This document shows, piece after piece, positions 22,401 to 33,634 of a DNA stretch of 64,000 nt. The notes under the pieces were generated by a model. The model was given only the letters and a program-made list of their open reading frames with translations. It was not told where the DNA came from and searched no databases. Each line of letters opens with the position of its first letter. Position 1 is the first letter of the stretch. The translations under genes and the position numbers were made by a program. This DNA comes from Bradysia coprophila (Eukaryota; Arthropoda; Insecta; Diptera; Sciaridae), in contig NC_050738.1 of the NCBI RefSeq assembly GCF_014529535.1, forward strand, positions 7,234,140 through 7,298,139, read 5' to 3'.

Positions 22401-25400
22401 GACAGAAGGACACGACGATCGAATTTGGTATTTACCTCATTTCCCAGTTAAATATCCGTTGAAACCAGGTAAAATTCGAGTTGTGTTTGATGCTGCAGCG
22501 AAATCTCATGGCACAAGTCTGAATGACAACCTAGTATCTGGTCCAGATTTTTTGAAATTGCTTTCGGGAGTACTCTTTCGCTTTCGACAAGGCACAATTG
22601 GGTTCATTGGTGACATTAAAGAAATGTTTCATCGAGTTTTGATAAACAAATCGGACGTCAAATGTCAAAAAATCCTTTGGCGAGGGAGAGAGAGGAATAA
22701 TGAACCCGACGAATATGAAATGGCAGTAATGATGTTTGGTGCAACATGTTCTCCATCTGCAGCAATCTACGTCAAAGATCTAAATGCCAAACGATACGAA
22801 AATGATTATCCTGAAGCAGTGAATGCCATTATCAACAAACATTACATGGACGATTACCTGGACAGCAAGTTTTCGGTTGAAGAAGCAGTGAAAGTAATCA
22901 AAGAAGTCATTTTCATTCACGAACAAGGATCATTTGAAATTTGCAACTGGGTATCTTCTTCGAAAGAAGTCATGGCAGCAATTCCTGAGAATCTTCGTCG
23001 GAAAGAGAATTCTGTTGTGACATTGGCCCACGAAAACATTCCCGGAAGAGTTCTTGGTGTTCTATGGAAACCAGATGAGGATGTTTTCACGTTTAGTGGA
23101 AATTTTGCGAAAATCGACAAAGAATTATTGGATGGCAATAGAGTACCTACGAAACGGGAAGTTTTGCAAATCGTCAGTTCAATTTACGATCCGTTGGGCT
23201 TTGTTGCACATTTTGTCATCACTGGCAGAATCATTATGAAGAACATTTGGAAAACCAAAATTGGTTGGGATCAGCCAATACCAGAAAGCATCAACAACGA
23301 CTGGCAAGTTTTCCTCGGAAATTTGAAAAACATTGGGAATGTTCAAATCGATCGCTGTTATTCACCGAATTTGAAGTGTTACGATAGTCTACAGTTACAC
23401 ATCTTTGGAGATTCGAGCAGTCAAGCGTATTGTGCTATCGCATTTATGCGAATCGAAGTCAGTGAAAAGGTCGAGGTCAAATTTATCACAGCGAAGACTA
23501 GAGTCACACCGTTGAAAGAAGTTACGGACGAAAATATTCATCGACTTGAGTTGCAAGCCGCACTGATAGTGAGCAGATTATCCAAGTTTGTTCTGGAAGA
23601 ACATGAATTGCATTTCGATGATTGCTACTATTGGACCGATTCGATGGCGGTTTGGTATTGGATCCATTCTCAAACAAGACGATATAAGCAATTTGTCGCA
23701 AACCGTTTGAACGAAATTTGGGAACTCACTGATCAGGCGAATTGGAGATGGTTACCGACGCAAATGAACGTTTCTGATGACGGCACACGATTTGGTTCGG
23801 TGGAATTCGTCAACTCGCACCGTTGGTACAATGGACCCGATTTCCTTTACGAAGATCAATCACAATGGCCTGAATCAAATGATGCAAGAATATCAAACGA
23901 AGTTGAAAATTGGATGGAGGTCGTGAATGTGGGTCAAGTGGTACAAGTGGTTGAATTCGCATTGCCGCAAATCGAACGTTTTTCTAACTGGCGTCGATTG
24001 ATTGGTGCAACCGCTTGGATGTTGAGGTACATAAATAACTGTAATCCTAACCGAAATAAAATTTTCTCAGCAACGTTGAATGTTGATGAATGGACCAACG
24101 CTGAGATGAAATGGATTCGACATTCACAACAGAGAAGTTTTACCCAAGAAATTTCTGATTTATTGCGAAAACGATTGGTACATCCGAATAGTCGAATTTA
24201 CACTTTGTCGCCAGAACTTGACGAAAATGGAATTTTACGTTTGTGTGGTAGAGCAGATAGACTTCCGAATTCTACAATTGACCAGCGTCGCCCAATTATT
24301 CTTGATGGTCAAGACAGTTATGCTCGTCTACTCATTCGATTCTATCATGAGAAATATAACCACATTGGGCACGACACCGTTTTGAACGAGATAAAGCAAC
24401 GATTTTGGATTGTGAAAGCTACCGTTACACTGAAGAAGATTCGATCCGAGTGCTGGAAATGTAAGATTCTTAAGGCAAGACCACAACCCACGATTATGGG
24501 TCAGCTACCAGCACCACGTCTTGAAGGTGGAAATCCCGCATTTCATTTCACGGGCATGGATTACTTTGGTCCGATTACGATTAAAATTGGACGACAATTA
24601 CACAAACGTTACGGTGTATTGTTCACATGCCTCACAGTACGGGCCGTACACATTGAAGTGGCAGCATCGGAAACAACTGATTCGTGCATTATGGCAATAC
24701 GTCGATTTATTGCGAGAAGGGGATGTCCGAAAGAAATTTATTCGGACAATGGATCGAACCTGCGAGGAGCTAACAACGAATTGAAAGCCGTTTTGGAGGC
24801 CCTTGACCAAGACAAAATTCGTGCTGCAATGACAACTCATCGTATTGACTGGCATTTCAATCCACCAACGGCGAGCCATATGGGCGGATCCTGGGAACGA
24901 TTAGTTGGTTCCATCAAAACGGCATTTTATGCAACATTGAATTCCGTTCATCCCACCGAAGAAATGTTAGTCACGCTTTTGGCTGAAGCGGAGCATGTAG
25001 TCAATTCACGTCCGTTGCTGGAATTGTCTAACGATTCGAATGAACCGGAAACGCTCACACCGAACCATTTTTTGATTGGACGATCATCAGCTTCAGCACC
25101 GATTAGCATTTTCGACAAAGACGATTTGATTTTGAAGAAACAGTGGCGAGCCTCTCAACATCTTGCTGATTTGTTTTGGATCAGATGGGTGAAAGAATAT
25201 CGGCCAACATTAACGAAGCGAACTCAATGGTATCGTCAAGGAAGAAACCCTCAAATTGGCGAATTGGTTTATATGGTCGACGATAAACAACCGAGAGGTC
25301 AATGGCCAAGAGGTATTATTGCAAATGTTTTTCCAGGAATTGATGGACAAGTTAGAGTCGTTGATGTCCGTACTGCAAAAAATACATACCGTCGTCCGAT

Positions 25401-25428
25401 AACAAAGATTTGTCTCTTTGATAACTGA
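19417..25428 (+). CDS. BEL/Pao gag-pol polyprotein
   Basis: 2003 codons, uninterrupted. ATG at 19417 (AAAATGG context) is the first in frame. Order by residue: coiled, charged N-terminus (about 25-60); a Ser/Asn-rich region with a duplicated 37-residue block (about 233-327); retrotransposon gag region around NFYGDPQDWLLF (about 395-560); two Cys-His zinc motifs at Cys615 and Cys649 (CFSCLMTGHNANNC); aspartic protease ALLDNGSQ with Asp731; reverse transcriptase with Asp1066 (GDIKEMFH) and YMDDYLDS at 1143; RNase H with Asp1332 and WTDSMAVWYW; integrase H-C zinc region (IGHD near 1649, CWKC), catalytic Asp1715, Asp1777, Glu1827; and a C-terminal NHFLIGR region typical of BEL integrases. All key catalytic residues are present, so it may be active. 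Gag and pol share one frame, so release depends on the protease. Confidence 0.95.
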   Translation: MAEAIVSEDESANLPLLSPKELLIREKSRLEDSLSEISRTLREIEFHEKRNEMAENVFQPQALHESSREPFLGFTPKRYQSYQPGLIALAQGGVSDQIDRNEGNELRHQGMSTNALSRKALSSNVMSTNELVQNEFDANSTFSLGLGRGRLFATPPQLRKQLRFASAIHRDSDARSSEQVFDEREQLNDFSKSDNGNQLEYLDDDSEHSEDSDSLIISNQQSTGVSSKRKSLPVGERKSRDVQGSTKVELQYAPSNTTDYRSQRSVNFRQSTGLPQEREWDISSIGKEPVPVGGSNSRDVQGSTKVELQNAPSSTTDYRNQRSVHFRPNDGYSGQYGLGQLQNRPTLGSTFTQSTPYNSNPRQRLTSSNCALPSPTSNVGQPLSQQPSNSTDIMTRLIARQVIGKELPNFYGDPQDWLLFRSQYERTTATCLYTGEENIFRLRKCLKGDALTAVKSLLVSPNNSQAVMGILERRFGRPEDIIKSLIKEVTEAASPREDKPRSIVIYATVIQNLVATLEDLGRDDHLRNPMLLSELEKKLPTTLCLLWSEYIVDKQGVTMKTFSDWMQRRAEAASRRFTLDPVSFEPENSKKATKTKGFVNTVAKYVEPKSSAGNCRICSGSCQKPWQCAVLLNKNIEQRWNLIKEKKLCFSCLMTGHNANNCTRLYQCGIDGCQRNHNKVLHNKMKVEGKVEQQNNITLATVQSSHRTNLRILPVIVCFNGREVKTYALLDNGSQSTLITSSLVDRLGVTGISSPIILQWPNGEFSTENDSQIVNLSIRGIFNGAKTYSLIGAQTAKKLCLVQQTINREKLIAQWPYLRDVEFESFTDVRPEILIGENNCLLTVTRQLLHDTQNTPIASKTWLGWTISGNDGRKVPEMSVKMINVNTITDEDLHALVKSSMIINDCGINDQSTRSKEDERAQKILETTTHNIGGRWETGLLWRNPDVVLPESRMNAYHRLLNLEKKFDRDPELFDKYEAIINGYIDKGYLRKVDKTEGHDDRIWYLPHFPVKYPLKPGKIRVVFDAAAKSHGTSLNDNLVSGPDFLKLLSGVLFRFRQGTIGFIGDIKEMFHRVLINKSDVKCQKILWRGRERNNEPDEYEMAVMMFGATCSPSAAIYVKDLNAKRYENDYPEAVNAIINKHYMDDYLDSKFSVEEAVKVIKEVIFIHEQGSFEICNWVSSSKEVMAAIPENLRRKENSVVTLAHENIPGRVLGVLWKPDEDVFTFSGNFAKIDKELLDGNRVPTKREVLQIVSSIYDPLGFVAHFVITGRIIMKNIWKTKIGWDQPIPESINNDWQVFLGNLKNIGNVQIDRCYSPNLKCYDSLQLHIFGDSSSQAYCAIAFMRIEVSEKVEVKFITAKTRVTPLKEVTDENIHRLELQAALIVSRLSKFVLEEHELHFDDCYYWTDSMAVWYWIHSQTRRYKQFVANRLNEIWELTDQANWRWLPTQMNVSDDGTRFGSVEFVNSHRWYNGPDFLYEDQSQWPESNDARISNEVENWMEVVNVGQVVQVVEFALPQIERFSNWRRLIGATAWMLRYINNCNPNRNKIFSATLNVDEWTNAEMKWIRHSQQRSFTQEISDLLRKRLVHPNSRIYTLSPELDENGILRLCGRADRLPNSTIDQRRPIILDGQDSYARLLIRFYHEKYNHIGHDTVLNEIKQRFWIVKATVTLKKIRSECWKCKILKARPQPTIMGQLPAPRLEGGNPAFHFTGMDYFGPITIKIGRQLHKRYGVLFTCLTVRAVHIEVAASETTDSCIMAIRRFIARRGCPKEIYSDNGSNLRGANNELKAVLEALDQDKIRAAMTTHRIDWHFNPPTASHMGGSWERLVGSIKTAFYATLNSVHPTEEMLVTLLAEAEHVVNSRPLLELSNDSNEPETLTPNHFLIGRSSASAPISIFDKDDLILKKQWRASQHLADLFWIRWVKEYRPTLTKRTQWYRQGRNPQIGELVYMVDDKQPRGQWPRGIIANVFPGIDGQVRVVDVRTAKNTYRRPITKICLFDN
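20113..20397 (+). repeat. 111-bp duplication inside BEL gag
   Basis: Bases 20113-20223 and 20287-20397 encode two similar 37-residue blocks (PVG..SRDVQGSTKVEL....TDYR.QRSV.FR), 174 bp apart and kept in frame. The copies differ at several bases, some changing amino acids, so the duplication predates this insertion. Confidence 0.85.
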
Positions 25429-25575
25429 AATTTATCTTTCATTACTGATGAAGTTGACGTGAAATTTGATTTTTGTTTTAAGTTTTTTATTAATCGACCT
25501 GAATTAGCTTTGAATTCAATTAGCTTTAGCCATTTCATTGATTAAAATTTTCTTTAGAATTTTCATGAATTCGCC

Positions 25576-25584
25576 GGGGAGAAA
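25576..25584 (+). other. Polypurine tract
   Basis: GGGGAGAAA lies directly against the 3' LTR, the expected plus-strand primer site. Confidence 0.75.
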
Positions 25585-25820
25585 TGTGGAAATTATTTCT
25601 CTGCAAAATTATGGCTAGTTTATACAACCCTGAAAATAGGGAAATTTTTTCTATGTACAATTTGCTTTGGACGAGTTAGGTCTCTCGTTGTACGTATTTG
25701 AAGTAGTTAAGACGTGTTTGTAATGTCTTTTATCAAAGAATTATACTTCGACAACGAATCAATAAAAGTGAAAGTTTAACTGAAATATTTGTTTTAAAGA
25801 AGAACCAGAAACCGATAACA
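25585..25820 (+). repeat. 3' LTR
   Basis: Same start and end as the 5' LTR; it would provide the AATAAA for transcript 3'-end formation. Confidence 0.95.
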
Positions 25821-26338
25821 TTTTGACACTATTGTCAATCAACATTTCGATCAGTAATTTTATCAAAATCATTGTCGATATTATTGTCAATAGTCTTCAT
25901 TCCTTAACCGACAATTTGCTATTAATAGGATGCTTTCAATCAATCATTCCAATTTTATCGAGATAACATCATAATTTCGATATTTTGATTATATTTGCAT
26001 TATAATGCAAATTGAACATAGTTTTCTACTCTAGCTAGTTGGCTAATTAAACTTTCTGAAAAGGCATGTGTATACCAGAGAGAACGAACGATTTCAATCT
26101 AATTTAAATTATTTAATCCACATGTGGCATCCACTTTGCTATACTTATATACAATATATATACAATTGACGAAGGACAATAAAGTGGTTATCGTAAATGG
26201 AATAGGTTGGATTAATAACGTAGAAAATGTCATTCTTTTAATCTATGGGTTCTACAACGTTGATAATGGCCACAAGGAGACAGATTATAATTTTTCAATT
26301 ATATTGATTGTTATGATTTTCGGCAAATCTTTTAATTA
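25821..26338. other. Intergenic DNA, nothing identified
   Basis: Includes degenerate ATTGTCAAT repeats just after the LTR (25827-25890). No gene. Confidence 0.5.
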
Positions 26339-26658
26339 GGTTCCAAACAATTTTTTTTGTATTTTTCTTCGGTGCAAAACATTATTATAAGATACTTTGC
26401 TTCGTATTATATGCCAAAAAAATGTTTAATTTTTTTTATAGAACACTTTGAACACGCAAAAAATCATGAAAATTCGAATCGGAATACACTCCGGAGTGTA
26501 TTTCGTTTCGTCAATTCGTTTTTTTTTTCGTTATTTTTTGGGTTTTCAAAATGCTTTATAAAAAAAAGTAAACATTTTTTTGGCATATAATACGAAGCAA
26601 AGTATCTTATAATAATGTTCTGCATCGAAGAAAAATAAAAAAAAAATTGTTTGGAACC
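26339..26658. mobile_element. Foldback MITE with TA target
   Basis: GGTTCCAAACAATTTTTT at the left and its inverse ending TTGTTTGGAACC at the right, flanked by TA. The arms run about 115 bp (TATAAGATACTTTGCTTCG with CGAAGCAAAGTATCTTATA), making an almost perfect hairpin of 320 bp. Confidence 0.75.
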
Positions 26659-26807
26659 TAATTTCGCTCATTTCTTTAGTCATCCAATCAAATCTTTTAC
26701 TTTCACATAGCGGTTGATGCAAATACTTCATTAATTATAAAATACATTTAGCTATAAAAGACAGTAAAAGACGGTTTCTGACATTCAAAAAATACTTCAT
26801 CCAATTA

Positions 26808-27088
26808 GGGAGATTGCGATTTTCGCCTATACATAAAACTTGGAAATTATAAGTACAGCCAAGGACAGTCAAAAAAGTGTATTTTTATGATTTTCGTGTT
26901 TATCGATTTCAGCTGTTTTAACAATACAAATTACAATGGCAAAACAGCTGAAATCGATGAAACACGTATAGAATAAAAATGCACTTTCTTGACTGTCCCA
27001 GGCTGTATGTTCTGCATACAAGGTGAATAGAGAATTTACGTATAATACCCAACTTTTACCTCAATTTAAGTGAAAATCTCAATCTCCC
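26808..27088. mobile_element. Inverted-repeat element with a second hairpin inside
   Basis: The outer ends GGGAGATTG and CAATCTCCC are flanked by TA. Inside, ACAGCCAAGGACAGTCAA pairs with TTGACTGTCCCAGGCTGT and TCGATTTCAGCTGTTTT with AAAACAGCTGAAATCGA, making an inner hairpin of about 140 bp that may be a separate nested insertion. Confidence 0.65.
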
Positions 27089-28639
27089 TATTATATCACA
27101 ACAAAGTCTGTTGATAATTTCGTGTTTTCTTGATATCACATTTATAAATTTTAGTAAATTGCAAAAGGAAAGGGGTTTACTAAAACATTCCAGAAGATAT
27201 ATTCCATCGACATTGACAAAAACCGATAATGCTGCGAGGTCACATCCAATAGAATCAATAACAATAAATGGTAAATCCCATTATAAGTAGACACAATTTT
27301 GTTCCTTTTCCATCCCAATGATTATTGTTTTCGGTTTTTGTGTAAAAATAAAATTAAATTGGAAATGTGCGAAACAAAACTTGAATGAAAAAAAGTGGAA
27401 ACAAAACTGAAAATCTCTAACAATTTCATTGGAAAGCATCCACCGAAATACACGATTATAACTACTACGATTGTGCCCTCAAGTGTTTGGAATGGCAGCA
27501 AGTTTGCTTTTCGCTATAAAGGCAAAATGGCTGTAAGACGTTCTATATACACGTTATATGATGGATGCTTAAAGATGTTATTTCATGTTTACTGTCGATT
27601 CAACCTGCGGGGTTATTTACACTTCGATGTTTATTCGAAATTGTACGAGCAAAGATCGTAGAGATTTTATAGAAAATATTCCATTTTCCTCAACTTTTTC
27701 TATTTTTTTATGTTGTTGTTACAGTCGAAGAAGAATACGATTGTATTTTTGTGATATTCAGAAGGAAAGACAGTAGGGAGGGTCTTACAAAAATACACAT
27801 AAGCTCTCGATTAAAATGTTCTGACCAAAAATAAATAAAAGAGAAGACCATGCGTGTAAGTGAGAACTGATTCATAAAATTGAACCTCCATACTAGTCAT
27901 CGATCCGATGAATTGATTTTCACAGCCTAAAGTAACCATCACCCAAAAAAAAGTGGTTGCGTCTTTGACCGCCTCTTTGTAACAAATCTTTTGAATATCG
28001 ACATTAACTCATTTTGTTTGTATTTTGCCACTCGGAGCGCAATTGTAAGACGTAGGGCCTATTTTAGAGGAATTAACTGCCCGAAAAGTCACTAGTAGTG
28101 GATGATATATTCCTCAAATTGATTGCTTCTTATTGCTCCCACAGTAACCCTCGTCTTTCGATGATCAAATGGCAAGGTATATTGACGAGGAGGTAGTGTC
28201 ATATATAACTGAATCGGAGCTGTCTCATATATATACCTTAGAAGAGACTTCTTATAAACGAAAGTTGGCTACATCGGATTAGCTCCATAAACTTTCATTT
28301 TTACCATGCTATTAGAAAATTTTCATTAATTTAGGTGTTCAGCGCAACTTGTCTGTTAAAAGTTAAAAGTAAGTCGTATTTTATAAGTCTAAGTTATATG
28401 TCAGACATAGTTCATAGTTCATAGGGTTTTTCCTAATCGTAAATGATAAATCTCTGCTGCTAGTTTTCACTAGCCAGCTCTATCGACCGTAATAGGTCTC
28501 TAAGAAAACTCTAAAAACACAGTTCTTGTACGTCATGCGTAAGTCACAGTGGTGATTCTAAAAAAAAGTCAACTACTAGCGACACCTGTGTTCTAATAGA
28601 TGAATCATACGATTTATAACTCATAATTGTAAAATCTCT
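27089..28639. other. Intergenic DNA
   Basis: An open frame at 27395-27661 lacks supporting features. TAGGGCCTATTTTA at about 28046 resembles an hAT terminus of the 59713 type. No gene supported. Confidence 0.4.
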
Positions 28640-28735
28640 CGAAAATATGGGTAATGCACAACAGGCCTATTGGCGGCTTAGGTGCTTGGAAATCATCAGC
28701 TTTCCTGTTCATCTTATCCTATGCTATCCTGTGCT
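28640..28735 (+). mobile_element. 3' end of an RNase H-type non-LTR retrotransposon
   Basis: GGGTAATGCACAACAGGCC and GCGGCTTAGGTGC closely match the 3' untranslated region of the element at 33635-34600 (GGGTACGCACAACAGGCCC..GAGGCTTAGGTGC). A degenerate TATCCTATGCTATCC tail follows. Only the last part of the element is present. Confidence 0.6.
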
Positions 28736-30600
28736 AGAGCAAAACATGGAAGCTATGATGCTTTGATGCACAATCCTTTCAAGAAACAATAGATGTCGAC
28801 GCGCCTTGGGCATTTTTTTGTTTGTAAATTACGATGCAACAAGTCTGGGACCAGAATTCAAGAGTTTTCGAGATGATCACCTTTCTCCATTTCAAACAGC
28901 AAATTCATCTTAACAAAAGGTCTACTCTCTTTCAGACACGAACAAATGTTGCTACCACTGTGATTCAGATTAAAATCCAAATAAATGATGAATCCAGCTC
29001 AGAATATTTGTTTGACTATTGATTTTACAATTAACTCAGTTCCCGTAAAATTAAGCTCACTAAACTTTACTTACCATGTGTTAACTCCACTATCATTTTT
29101 CACTAAAATCTCATCGCAAACATTAACTTTTTTCATACAAACACTTTACAAAATTTGCATAAAGGATTCGTATTTTTCAAACATGCAGATCTGCTTCCAT
29201 AATATCACTGTCCACAATATTCTTCCCCCAACACATTTGAATTTAATTTAAAGCTTTTTATTTAAAAACAAAAAAGTTTTTATTTTTGGTTTGTTAGTGA
29301 GCTCAATGGCTTAAATTAGTCTCTTCGGTAGTGTGTATTATAATGACTAAATAAACAGCAAACGGTATACCAATACCAGGGAAACTAAAAAACTTGTTTA
29401 CAAAACAAAAAACGAAATAAAATTTTATTTGAAAACGTTGTGGAATAAATGGTGCAGCTGCTTGCACACAATATACTAATTCAACAAAACCTGTATGTGT
29501 AGTTTTCCCTAATGCATGCGATCAATTGCAATATATCTTTGTCAAACAATAAATAATCCAGCAGAATTCCTCTACCAGCTTCCATTTCATAACACAATTT
29601 CCTCTACGAAAATATTGAGTTTAAATATAAAATATTCTACTCTCGACGAGGGCTGTTTCTCCACGAACGAATTAGTGTGAAAATGCTGTAATTTTTAAAG
29701 GCATAATCTTGTACCATATTACATCGAATATATCGAAAACACAATTTTTCAACCAAATATTAGTACACTTCCTATTTCCAATTCAAATCGTGTTCGCAAT
29801 ACCAAAAATATGTTTAGTTAACAAGGAGTTAAGAACATGTAGAACGATAGAAGGGAAAAAAAATCTTAATGCCACACAGCAACATTCTTTCTTTGGCCCT
29901 GTTGAGTGAGCGTGATATCGGTTGTGTCTGTGCCTATGCATAGCTGTTGTGTTTTCACACATTTTCATATGTGTTACGTCGATACATATACTGGGAAATG
30001 TGTAAAAGCGATTCTCTTTAAAAATTGAAATTTTCGGATAAAAATATTTGCGCATCAATTCCGATCTTTTTGCTCTGGAAAGTGTGCTCGAGTATTGTCT
30101 GTGGAATAAATACGAGTCGATGTTGTTGAAAAAAGGTTGAGTACTTGAAATATTGAGTAAATTAAATTTGGATTTCTATTTCGGGGAAAAAAAATCATGA
30201 ATTTGTATCAAAGTTACAATGTGTGGAACAAACATTGGCAAATTCGTAACGAATTTCACTTATTCCTTATTCGTACGTGTAAATCGGATTGGTATATTCA
30301 TCCATAAATAAGTAGCCTCTATCGACAGAATGCCATTTGTGTACAAGCTGGAGGTGAATAAATTTAAAAATCTCAAGAATAATTTCGTCTGGCGACAATT
30401 CACATTGGAATTGGTTTCCTTAGAACTAATTTGAAACAAAATTGTCCACCATCTGATATTGTAGTGCCATATATCATTACAGCATTCAATTAATACTTGT
30501 TGCCTGGAACTAGATTGTACAATGAACAAATAGCTTTATATTTCCTTTGGATTTAAATGTTTGCGAGATTGCATATTTAATCAAATTTTGTTTTGTACAG
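28736..30600. other. Intergenic or intronic DNA
   Basis: Several short frames, none convincing. It ends in a pyrimidine-rich acceptor (TTTGTTTTGTACAG, 30587-30600). Confidence 0.4.
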
Positions 30601-30781
30601 AGAAACTCAACCGCATGTCCTACAATCCTATGATGCATTGCTGGCATTTGGTATAATAAAGCACATTTTAAATACGTTATTAAATGGTTTGGAATTTAGT
30701 ATGAAAAACGGCATTGTAGCTTTTAAACCTGTACCACCACTTGTTCAAAGTCTGTCCAAAGTACTCGATGTATTACTGTAA
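30601..30781 (+). CDS. Candidate terminal exon, family unknown
   Basis: After a strong acceptor the frame reads ETQPHVLQSYDALLAFGIIK, then HILNTLLNGLEF, SMKNGIVAFKPVPPLVQ and SLSKVLDVLL, then a stop (60 codons). The entry phase needs two bases from an upstream exon. Amphipathic, leucine-rich sequence suggests a helical C-terminus. No family is recognised and no upstream exon was found, so the call rests on the splice site and composition. Confidence 0.35.
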
Positions 30782-31264
30782 CGTTGTATAGCTTGGGGAA
30801 TTTTCTCAGCAAAGAGCCGACTTGAGGACTATATATTTTGGAAGAACTGCGGTAACGTTCCAAACAGGTTCAGGAGGCCTATTTTCATTCAGGCTTACCT
30901 GGAATCTGATTCTTTGTTTGAACCGGAATTGAACCTTGAAGGTGACATTGATCACTTCTAGTTTGATTTATCTCTAAAATAGAGTGAGCGACTTTTGACA
31001 AAAGATTTTTTTGCTTAATTTTTTGCTAATTTTCTTGTGCAAATTACGGTAGTTCTCTAGACATTTTCTTCGTCTTCCCTATGACAGTACCAATAATAAG
31101 AAACAAAATATAGAACTTGAACCAAAAATTTGAGGCTGACCTTAATCTGACATGAATAAAATCAGACTTTTTTATTTCAACGGCGCAAAATTGCTCGTGT
31201 GAGAAGTACCGATGCTGAAATTGTAACATACATTTTCGCGTTTTGTATTTTATTTTCGGTACCA

Positions 31265-31500
31265 TCGCAATAACGACCACGAATGTGATAGTTTTCTACA
31301 AAAAATAGATTTGGTTGCAAGAGTTTGACCAGCTCTGAGAAAAGTTAGCAGAAACAAATCTATTTTTTATTCAAAGCTAACACATTGATGCTGGTTATTG
31401 TCGTCTTTTTAGGAAAGAATGTTCATGAAAAGATAATGTCAGAATTTAAAAAATTGCCTTAATTTAAACTTTTTAGCTAAGGTGCGTTAAGAGAGCTTAG
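31265..31500. mobile_element. Diverged family 1 TTAA element
   Basis: It contains AAAAATAGATTTGGTTG, GTTTGACCAGCTCTGAGAA and AAAGCTAACACATT in family 1 order, and GCTAAGGTGCGTTAA at the right. Rearranged and shortened. Confidence 0.5.
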
Positions 31501-31836
31501 AGAATAGGTCATTTCGACGAAAGAGATTCAATCAGTGATTCGGGCGAGCTTTCTATCATCTGGTGAAATACATCAAAGAAAATTTATTTAAATTTTCGTT
31601 TCAAATTGTATTTCTTTGTGCAATCATTGCTAAGCCGTACGTTTCGTACGGGTCCTGGAACGTAATCCATTTTATTTTTATTATGAAATTACTTTTTTCT
31701 CTTTCTCTTATTTTTCGCTTTTAAAAGCATCTGTATGGACAGGATCATACTTGACTTCAAGATTTGTTTTTCGGACATGAAAAATTTGAATGGATTTACC
31801 CAGCTTCAAAAAATTAACTAATTTGAATTGAAACCT
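31501..31836. other. Intergenic DNA, nothing identified
   Basis: No gene or bounded repeat seen between two family 1 copies. Confidence 0.4.
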
Positions 31837-32400
31837 GTAAGAGGCATTGATGCTTTGCTGAAAGACATACGTTTGGGCGTTTTTTAAATACTGGAGTTTA
31901 GTTTACTTTTGATGATATCTTACCACCAGAATTCATTTTCAAAAATGTACGAACGCAAAAACGACCACGAATGTGTTCCCAATGTGTGACCCAATGAAAG
32001 TGTAAAACAGGTATGGTCTATTGTCCGCCCGGAGGACATAAAAATTTGATTTTCGTACTAAAACGCACTCATTTTCATATTATTTTGACATAAAATGTGA
32101 GTGCGTTTAAGACGAATGATCGACCATACCTGTTCTAGACTTTCATTGGTTTGACCAGCTCGGAGAAAACTGAGCAGTTTATAGAAATTTCTAAACTGCT
32201 CACGTTTCTCAGACGGTCACACGATTACGACCAAAACTAATTTTTATTTAAAGCTATCACATTCGTGGCCGGTATTGCAGACGTACATTTTTCGAAAAAC
32301 ATTCTGATGAAAAGATATCATCAAAAATGAAATACGACTCGTATTATACGAGACACGTAAATGTAGGCTACAATTTCACCTAAGCACCGATGCCTCTTAA
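31837..32400. mobile_element. Family 1 TTAA element interrupted by a small MITE
   Basis: The left end GTAAGAGGCATTGATGC is degraded; the right end CCGATGCCTCTTAA keeps TTAA (32397-32400). Internal words match the copy at 9012. It is split by the inverted-repeat insert at 31991-32149. Confidence 0.65.
31991..32149. mobile_element. Nested 159-bp MITE
   Basis: CCAATGAAAGTGTAAAACAG at the left pairs with CTGTTCTAGACTTTCATTGG at the right; GGTATGGTC pairs with GACCATACC and AAACGCACTCA with TGAGTGCGTTT. It sits inside a family 1 element, so it inserted later. Confidence 0.65.
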
Positions 32401-33634
32401 CAAAATGTATACAGATAAATGTTGGCAAAATGAGTAGGTTTTGCAAACAACTTTGGTTATCTGTTCATACAGTTTGTTCAGTGAACAATGTTCACCTTTA
32501 TGAAACACACAGATTTAGCAGAATTTTAAAAGTCTTCGATGTTCCCAAATTAAGTGATTCCCAGTATATGATATTTGGCGCAAAATTTGAATTCGCTAAA
32601 GGATTTTCAAATTTTGTCCAAAAATAACCTGGAAACAATTCATCATAAAAACGAACGCCTTCATTCACAATTCCTGGAACATCGATGACTTTTAAAACTT
32701 TAATTTTAACATTATAGTTATCTGTTAACAGTCACAAACGAAATTCACAAAAAAATTTCCAAGAAAACAATTTTCAAATAATAAGCCCTGAATCAACGTA
32801 ATTAAAAACGGAATTTCAGATTTTATTTTCCATTCTTTTTAAACTGACAAATCCGATTCCATCGAATCGATATGTTAAATAAAACTTTTAACATTTTCAA
32901 ATTACCTTTTTATAAACCTTTTCGATCAATTTTCCATAAAACAGCGACTATAATTCAAACAACTTTCCGTTTGCCATTCGAAAAACAAAAATCCAACAAA
33001 ATTTATCGGAAGTAATATTTTATTCGGACGGGAAAAAAAAAGAAACTCCCGAAACATGAAAAGTGTAACTCAATTCATATCAATTTGGTATATAAATACT
33101 GTTTCTGGTAAAATTTACGGTAAAAAGCCGTTTAAAAGCATCACCTCATCTCTGTGCAGTGTATAAAGTTACACCTCAATATCTCTGCCGTAAAGTACCA
33201 ATAGCATTTCGTATACATTTGACTGTGGGTAACATCCATCCCATGTTTCCCATATTATATACCGAACATTATGTACAACTATGTGATATGATATCCCATA
33301 CCGAGACCGCATATATATTGCATGTATAACGTAACCAATATCAATAAAATATGCAAAATGAAAATTCCTTAACCTCAGGTGGTCCATTTAATTTACCCCG
33401 AACATAAATTTTCATTTTGAACAGTTCAACATTCTTTGAGAAATTAAATTGGATCTTTTTGATTGCTGCACGTATTACAATGCATTACATCTACCCAGCG
33501 ATGTAATTTGAGTTTTTGAATGGAGAGCAGTTGATGTTATACCGAATTGTATCAGTCGTGTGTACCTTCTAATTATATTCCAAACGGGTGGACGTAGTTG
33601 TGTATTTCTGATGGTTGTGAGTATACCCTTTAAA
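32401..33634. other. Intergenic DNA
   Basis: No supported gene. The final 13 bases (33622-33634) are the left target duplication of the following non-LTR insertion. Confidence 0.4.

Larger units (their letters stand above)
19084..25820 (+). mobile_element. Complete BEL/Pao LTR retrotransposon
   Basis: 6737 bp: 236-bp LTRs at 19084-19319 and 25585-25820, primer binding site, one gag-pol frame and a polypurine tract, in canonical order, with no envelope gene. The LTRs differ at one base (G in the 5' copy, A in the 3' copy, within GTAGTTRGACGTG), so insertion was recent. The five bases next to the element (ATAGC left, TTTTG right) do not match, so the usual 4-5 bp target duplication is missing. 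Membership of BEL/Pao is shown by the gag, protease, RT, RNase H, integrase order and the motifs listed under the CDS. Confidence 0.95.

Noticed and set aside
33560..33634. Native start of the RNase H frame
   Set aside because: These bases lie outside the insertion; 33622-33634 is the target duplication, so the upstream start is accidental.
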